This document shows, one piece after another, positions 57,253-64,000 of a stretch of 64,000 nucleotides of DNA. Both the position numbers and the translations under genes were made by a program. Below the pieces are notes generated by a model. The model had not been told where the DNA came from. It did no database searches and saw only the letters and a list, made by a program, of their open reading frames with translations. Position 1 is the stretch's first letter. Every line of letters begins with the position of its first letter. The stretch is taken from the NCBI GenBank assembly GCA_027405735.1, contig JAPEHQ010000006.1, positions 806,001-870,000 of the forward strand, written 5' to 3'. The DNA is from Mucor racemosus. Taxonomy: Eukaryota > Mucoromycota > Mucoromycetes > Mucorales > Mucoraceae.

Positions 57253-58663
57253 AAAATACTGCTTGTATCAGTTTAAGGCGTTGCAGCTTTTTGGAATATA
57301 CATCCTACATTCTCCTGTTGTGGAGATCTCATAAAAAACAAACTAATTTGTATTTCACAGAATACATTTATTCAACCAATTTCAAAAGTCCAGTGTCATA
57401 TCGGCAGCTAAATTCAAATCACAAGTCATCTAGTATTTCATTGTTATAAAACCGTAGATATACAACAACGCTAGTCATCACCCAACAGCATGCATCTCAT
57501 ATTGGATCCTTTAATCCGTAGGCTTAATATGCCTATTAGGGGTTTGTTTTACTGAAAACCTCAATTATTCAAGTACATTCCGGAAAAAAAAGCAAAACAA
57601 CATTACAAGTCAAATAAATTGAAACCATGTAACAGATATTGCTTTGAATTTAGTGCAATTTGCTTTCTAAATATGCATTCATTGTTGCTTAACAACTCTT
57701 CAACCCATAAATATAAGCATCAGTTTATTTGTAGACATATAATCAAATTCATTGTTATGGGAGAAACAAATAGATTTTTATTGGAGCAATGAGCACATTT
57801 TCATTGAAAAACTTTGTTGAGAAAGGGGGTAATAGCATGATTTATTTTGATACCATATTTTACAGTAACACGACGTATGTAGTATATATAGTGAATTAGA
57901 GCCAAAACAAATTGGAAATTTATGATGATATAATAATACAAGCAATAATATAGTACAAGAATATAATATATTGTATATATCAATATTATATACTGTATTT
58001 TATACGGTATTTCATCTCTCGTGTACATAGTAAAGATACAAAAATGAGGCTTGCTTTTGCGTTCCTGGCAAAAAAAACAAGTCCTAGTGCCCAAAAAAAC
58101 TATAAATAAAGGTCCATTTTGCCTTGGAACTAGTTTCTTTTCTTTTCTTTTTTCTTTTCCTCAATTCGCGTTTTCTGATGGAAACTCTAGGCTTTCAACT
58201 TGAATGTTAGAACCGATGAAAACTTTGGGCTGCCTGATCAAATGTGCTATAGCATTGCGTTCACATCTTGTTCCACTTCACTGTTTGAGGGGATCATTCT
58301 TGCAAAGTCAGATTGCATAGCGGATAAACTTCACATTGAGAGCTTTGGTCCTGTCTAATCTGTATATGGTTACTACAATTTGGTATCAAGTTAGTGGATT
58401 TTGAAGTTGTGTAATTATCATGCTTGGTTTACGAGGAATCAAGTAGGAACTCGCGTAACGCCCTTGGTAGTGTAGGGTTTGTAGAGAATACCCTTCACCA
58501 TGACCTTGGTTTCATGCTTTTGCTTTGCAAAAGCTCCCTTATACAAATAAAAATGAAAAATATTATAAAAATCAATAAAAATGGTGCGAAATTTGAATGA
58601 AGGCATTGTTTAATCAATGTACATAGATAAATATCATTCAAATTACGACTAAGAAATTATTTC
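57253..58663. repeat. Palindrome 2, central spacer (1.41 kb, inverted relative to palindrome 1)
   Basis: Homologous to 12,159-13,546 but in the opposite orientation. The minus-strand frame at 58,094-57,801 (97 codons) shares its C-terminal half with the plus-strand frame at 12,733-13,002. No recognisable protein. Confidence 0.6.
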
Positions 58664-61600
58664 ATATGTTATATACAGTACAGTATGCATGAATCAAACC
58701 AAACAAATTGCAGATAATCGATTTTGATGTACAATTTCTCGGTTTTGTTGCATTTTTGATTTGATGCTGTTGTTGAAAAAGATGAGCATTGCTGCCATTT
58801 TTGTAATTCTATGTAAAATGTTCATTACCAGGCAAAATAAAAGCGATAACAAGAGCAATTTTTTAAATATCTTTGAAGAGCAGCAGGGCCAAGTAGGACA
58901 AATATCTTATTGATAATAAAACGATTGACCATGCCAATAAGTAAATATAAAAGAGTCAAAAATTCAAGAATGAAACATACAGCATCATCGTATATTAGCA
59001 AATGGAATAACGTACCAACAAATGTAAATCTGTAGCAGAGCCTAATTTGGTGATTGTTGAAGTTAACCAATTTGGCTTCTCTTGTAAAAAAAAAAAAAGG
59101 CTCATCATATTGAGGCAAAAGCTCATCATATAATTATTGTAGTATTGTAAATATTAATAATAGCACTATTTACAAGCCAGTTACAATACTATCCAAGGCT
59201 CTAGGGCCAAATATAATGCATGTATCAAATAATATTTATCTAGTTGTAGTTATTGCTAGCTTTGATGAAACATTCAGTCAGCTTTGTAATCAAAAGAATT
59301 GGGTTGGTTGTTGTTAATTTGAAATGGAAGAGCAACCAATGGTAGTACAGGATATGTTGCCATCAATGAGAAAGTAAAACCGCAGTATCACAACCCAGAA
59401 AAGCCGACCAATTGAATATGGATTATGTACTATTAGAAATGTAATTAAAACAAAAAAATATATAGTGCATAAAAGGTCAGGGATATTCAGCTAATGTCTT
59501 GCATTTGAGTATTATATTTTTAGGAGTAGAAACACCTGAAATACTGTAAATTAACATTTGACAAAACGAGAATGCATTAAGTGTCAACTACAACGCGCAA
59601 GTAGCTTAGATGATATTCAACGAATAATGCGGCTGTAGTTTCAGGCAGAAATTCAGTTTTTAGGGGTAGATGTAAGTCCTATTATAGCTGTTAGGATCAA
59701 GTTAAACTAGACGTCAATTCCTTGATCTACCAGTGTAAAGTGGATATATCAATTTATTATTGGTACGTGCATCGATTTAATGATTGATAAACTGCATTCG
59801 TGTGGGTGAAATCGCGACATAATACAGGAAGGTCACAGACACTTTGGGGTTAATAAGGGTTAAAACTGTATAGTGGATACATGGTGGTGGTTGGCAAAGT
59901 CTCGTCATATGCGATTAGTATCATTTTGTCTTTTATTTCATTGCTGTATTATTAAAAATCAAACTTTTCATAGCTTATAACAATGACAATGGGATGTTTT
60001 TGATTTTAGATTGACAATTATTATAAGTCGGGCCAACGATACGTTTGATACTACTGTAAATGGAACCAGTCAATTTAATTTATGGAATTAGAATTAAAAT
60101 ACCAAGAACCATTTGTAAGTGCTTAAGTAGTAGGTTTTAATAAAGCATTGAATTAATAAATTGGCTTGGGACAAAGAGGATAAAAAGACGGCAATAGATT
60201 TCAGTGATGGCCATGTTTATATTTATGATATTAGAGAGGTAAGACTGTTGCATTCACAGATCTGGGTGCATTCCTTGGTTAAGATTACGACACAGTTTGA
60301 TATGTTAAGTTCTACATTACTGTGTATTATGTTGTAAAGCTCAGTTTATACAAAATTTGAAACTAGTGTGTGCCACCTATACTTGTTGATTGAATATATG
60401 TATATATATAAATAGACTCATTTAGTCTAGTCATATAATTACAGAATGTGAATATAAAAGAAGTTGTTTCGATCTTATAATAAAGTTCTTTAGTTTTAGT
60501 GTGATATTTCATTTTATAACAGCTCTCCTTTATTCTTATTAAATGATTTAGTACATATTTTAGCTTTGAGATTGATATAATCTCCTGGCGTAACAAAGGC
60601 TAAAACTCAATGTACGTTATCTCTAGCGCAATAATTATAAAGTAAGACTATATCATCATCAAATAAACTACTACACAATATTAACGTATATAAATATTCA
60701 CAGTAACAAGCTTGAATCAAGTGGATACAGCGTCGTAAATTTTTGAAAAAGTTCTCAGGTATTATAAAATCACTTATTTTTAAGACTTGCAAGGCTTATA
60801 AGCGGAATATTAATTTAGAAAATTATTTTTGTCCAGATCATCAATTTTGACATTTTTTAATTTTTTTTTTTTTAGTTTTGCAAATCTAGAGTTAATTATA
60901 CTACCAATTATAAAAACAAAAAATATGCACATATGCAGCATTTAGCGCTCTATTTGCTCAATAAAAAATAATAAACGTTTTTATTGCAAAATATTACATG
61001 AAAATTCTTTAGCCAAAATTCCGTTTTTGGGCCAAAAGTACAAATTTTTATTACTTAACATTTAATATTAAGTTTTTATAAAATTTGTATAAGTCATGGC
61101 TACAATTTTCTCTCACATTGTAGTATGTTTAAACGTCGATTTTGGTATCAAAATTTGATTTTTCTGTTTTTTGATGAAAATCATGAGTGTTGGTAAGGGT
61201 GAAATGAGTCCCGAAAATTTCCGCTATAAAATCTGAATTTTCAGACTGTACATGGTTAAATATAATAAAAGTTAAAAAAAAACGCATTTTTATTTAAAAC
61301 TTAGATATATACCATAGGATAAGAGACTTAGCTGTTCAATCTTACTATGCTCAATTACGGCATCGTTGTGGGGGCTTGCTTTTGCAATTTTTTAACAAAT
61401 CTATGATATGACAGACGGTTTTTCTGGTAGAAAAATGCATATTTCTACGTTAACAAATATTCCCTATTTTGCTTGGTTTATGGTTCATGCACTATAATTC
61501 TGCTTTTACATTGGCTGAAATGAGCAATTTAGCAGGGTTTTAATTGCGCTAAATAATGTAAAGCCTTGAAAATCCTTTTCTACGTGTGTTGCTTTTATAT

Positions 61601-63078
61601 TCCAAGGATATCCTCACCTTTTGATAAGGCATATCAAACTATCGAGCTGGTATTCTTTCTTTTATCTGAATGCGCATGCTAACATAAGGGATTCATATTT
61701 TTAATGTAGATAACAGTCGTTATATTAGAAACTGATAATTTTATTTAACCGCATTCTAAGATCAAACATCATTATTTATTACTGTATTGTTGGACGTATA
61801 TATTGATTACGAGATCAAATTGAAGGCAGTGATATTTACATCTACTCAATCCAACGTTTGAGCTAGCTACAAACCTACTATGAAACGTTTTAGAAAAGTG
61901 ACAAAATTTCCAGTGATACAGAAACACCAAAAAAAATATAATGTCTTGCCTAATAACCATAGTTTTGATTGTAGCTACTGTATACTTGAAAACACGCCTT
62001 TTTACAGCTGAGAATCGTAAACCAAAATAGCAAGTTTAAATAAGGTTAATTTGTTTAAATTTTATGTATGATAAAGTAACATCTATAATCTTAGATTTGG
62101 CATACATATACATTAAATCAGTAAATATTATTTAAGTTTATGCTCGAGCAAAAACCATTGTTGCTGTAAGCATTACAGGTATAAACGTATTTACAAATAA
62201 TAATAATCGTAAACATATTTACTGTTGCATGTATTGCTCTACATCAATAACGTATTGAATTATATTGTCTATAATCTACAGTATATTAACAAAATTAAAT
62301 TTAACTTAAAACCCAATTCCAGTAAAAAATCGAAGAAATTTTGAGAATGGCACAATGCTCATTTACAAACCAATTTGTGCCCATACGACCAGCTAGCGTA
62401 CTAAGTTTAATCCAGTAATTAGCAAGAACGCTTGGACCTCAATGATGACACCATATTATTTCATCCCAGCGGTTAAGCAATAAAGTAGCTATCAAATCAA
62501 CATCCAAGCACATTTAGCGCAGCATTGAAACAAGGCAACTCACAAATTCTGCAAGCACGATTAAATCATGATTGATTCATTTATATCCATAGATTACTAT
62601 CAAACAGATCTAGTGGCTTGATAATGACTTAAATTGCATCTTAGGATTTTAATGTCAAACCAATATAAAATACCATACTTTTATATCTAAATAAACGATA
62701 TCTTGTTTTTATTATACAGTCGAAGAACTGGTTCATTACTCATTCTCCTTTCATTGTATTCTTTTTTTTCAGTATTATTTATTAAAGATGAAAATATAGG
62801 ACACAACAGGTAGTTTTATTGAACAGAGATATCATGTTTTGCGGATGGTTTTCTCAATTCACAGTCATTTGTAAAAGTAGAAATATAAACTTTTATGCAA
62901 GATATATTTAAATCTATCATCATGTATAATTGAAGATTAATTGGATCAATATTTACAAGGATGCGATTTTTTTCTTTGTTTTCTGCAGTTGCAAATAATA
63001 GTTTATTATTTTTTAAAACTTAAAATTCATTATCCAGGGCTTAATTTCTGTATTCACGAGATAGATCTAATTGATTGC
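58664..63078 (-). repeat. Palindrome 2, right (short) arm
   Basis: Mirror of 52,085-57,252 near the centre (coordinate sum 115,914-115,916 in the inner 1 kb). From about 60,237 outward it carries the 365-bp segment (60,237-60,605) and sequence that matches the third arm (43,430-50,420) rather than its own opposite arm. It ends in the shortened junction shared with palindrome 1's left arm (about 62,395), then R2 reversed (62,410-62,790). Confidence 0.75.
60024..60236 (+). pseudogene. Degenerate dynein-intermediate-chain-like fragment (palindrome 2 right arm)
   Basis: Same captured fragment, ending YDIRE plus GTAAGACTG as in the third arm. It marks the point where this arm switches from resembling its opposite arm to resembling the third arm. 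Confidence 0.55.
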
Positions 63079-63397
63079 TGTTACAAAAAAGAGTAATTAA
63101 ACAAAAAAAGCGTTGCGAATATAATTATAACTATTTGATATTTATTAATATAAAAAGTAAAACAAAAGCTCATGGATTACCGTAGCCTTTGTGATATATA
63201 TCCTATTTTTTAATTCTATTAATAATGCAATAATAAGATCTTGAAGCAAGATCTTCGTGATTTAGTTTCTAGTTTGGAAGTACCAGTGGTACAATTTGAC
63301 ATTTTAAAGTTTTTTGTAGTTTAAAGTTATTAGATCTTAGATGTTCACTAAGATCAATTTGATTACTAAAAAAACTTGCTATATGTAATATACTACA
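63079..63397 (-). mobile_element. Solo LTR X (319 bp)
   Basis: Plus-strand ends TGTTACAAAA and TACTACA, with perfect ATTGC duplications (63,074-63,078 and 63,398-63,402). It sits at the same site, in the mirror position, as the LTR at 7,387, but lacks nested LTR Y. Confidence 0.8.
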
Positions 63398-63402
63398 ATT
63401 GC

Positions 63403-64000
63403 TACTCTGCGTTTTTTGTTTTAGCAAAAAATGTTGATTTTTTGTCGAGATAATCAAAATAATAGTTCATATTACAGCTTAACATTTATCATAACTGGGC
63501 TCCAAAATTTATTTATTGAAATGAACGAAAGATGATTCAAAAAAACAAAATTGTTCAATGGCTCACGAGCTGCAAAGTAAGTCGACCTAGTGTATTAAAT
63601 GGTTTTTGTACAGTTTTAAATTTTGCATACATCTAAACAAAATGCAAATAACTTTTTTACGTTAAATTTTGCGTAAAATGCAATTGATAGTTTGGAGGGT
63701 TTTTAAAGATACACATCACTTTTTATAAGCATATATAAAAGATAACTAATGCACCTAATGTGCAAAAACATTATCTATCGATTAAGCTATTGTAGAATCT
63801 TTTAGCTGCATTTTTCGTAGAGAAAATGAGATTTTTGTCCAAAATTTTTTAGATTCAGAATTTGGGATGAGGGTATATAAGGGAAAAATGGAAGCTAAAA
63901 ATAAAGGTATCTTTTTGTACACATTTTTGAGGATATCTCCACGAAAAATTAATATTTTGAAAAAAACTAAATTGGATTCGAGAGAGTTTAACGAGCTTAA
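63403..64000 (-). repeat. Dispersed repeat R1, copy 3, cut by window end
   Basis: Reverse complement of R1 at 6,770-7,380. The conserved frame (SEFGMRVYKGKMEAKN, then FLYTFLRISPRK) is open on the plus strand to the window edge. The outer end of palindrome 2 lies beyond 64,000. Confidence 0.7.

Overview
This is an AT-rich, repeat-loaded stretch of a fungal nuclear genome, most likely an early-diverging filamentous fungus of the Mucorales type. The reasons are short (about 50-100 bp) GT..AG introns, poly-Gln/Ser/Asn-rich transcription factors, a calponin/transgelin protein, a RTA1-like membrane protein, a two-finger SRE/Fep1-like GATA factor and abundant LINE and LTR debris. No species assignment can be made from the sequence alone. 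LAYOUT: (1) 0.2-6.0 kb is a gene island: an unrecognised acidic protein (+), a Ca2+-regulated ATP-Mg/Pi-type mitochondrial carrier (-), a MICOS Mic26/Mic27 protein (-) and a transgelin-like actin-binding protein (+). (2) 6.35-25.5 kb is a repeat complex, not a gene region. Its core is a large palindrome with arms around a 1.39-kb spacer (12,159-13,546). The inner 2.3 kb of the two arms is almost perfectly colinear. A 5'-truncated LINE (15,836-18,848), solo LTRs and a Tc1/mariner element are nested in it. (3) 26.0-37.2 kb is a second gene island: a Myb plus C2H2 regulator (-), a bHLH regulator (-), a two-finger GATA factor (-), eIF1/SUI1 (+), a PEBP-family protein (-) and a Rab5-type GTPase (+). 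(4) 37.2-43.1 kb is gene-poor, with one RTA1-like gene (-). (5) 43.1-51.4 kb is a third, diverged single-arm copy of the same repeat, interrupted by an apparently intact two-ORF LINE (43,939-49,472) with an 11-bp target duplication. (6) 51.4-52.1 kb is unique sequence with a tRNA-like/SINE-like segment. (7) 52.1-64.0 kb is a second palindrome, arranged as the reverse complement of the 6.35-25.5 kb unit, spacer included; it runs off the window end. HOW IT FITS: the host genes are ordinary housekeeping and regulatory genes, with RFX-type X-box sequences in two promoter regions. The novel part is the palindromic repeat family. Its arms carry a degenerate copy of the C-terminal end of a WD-repeat gene (best match by eye: dynein intermediate chain) with an intron donor still attached. 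The two arms of one palindrome resemble each other more than arms of the other palindrome, and one arm is a mosaic of two copies, so arm-to-arm conversion is likely. No transposase or recombinase that would explain movement of the family is visible inside it.
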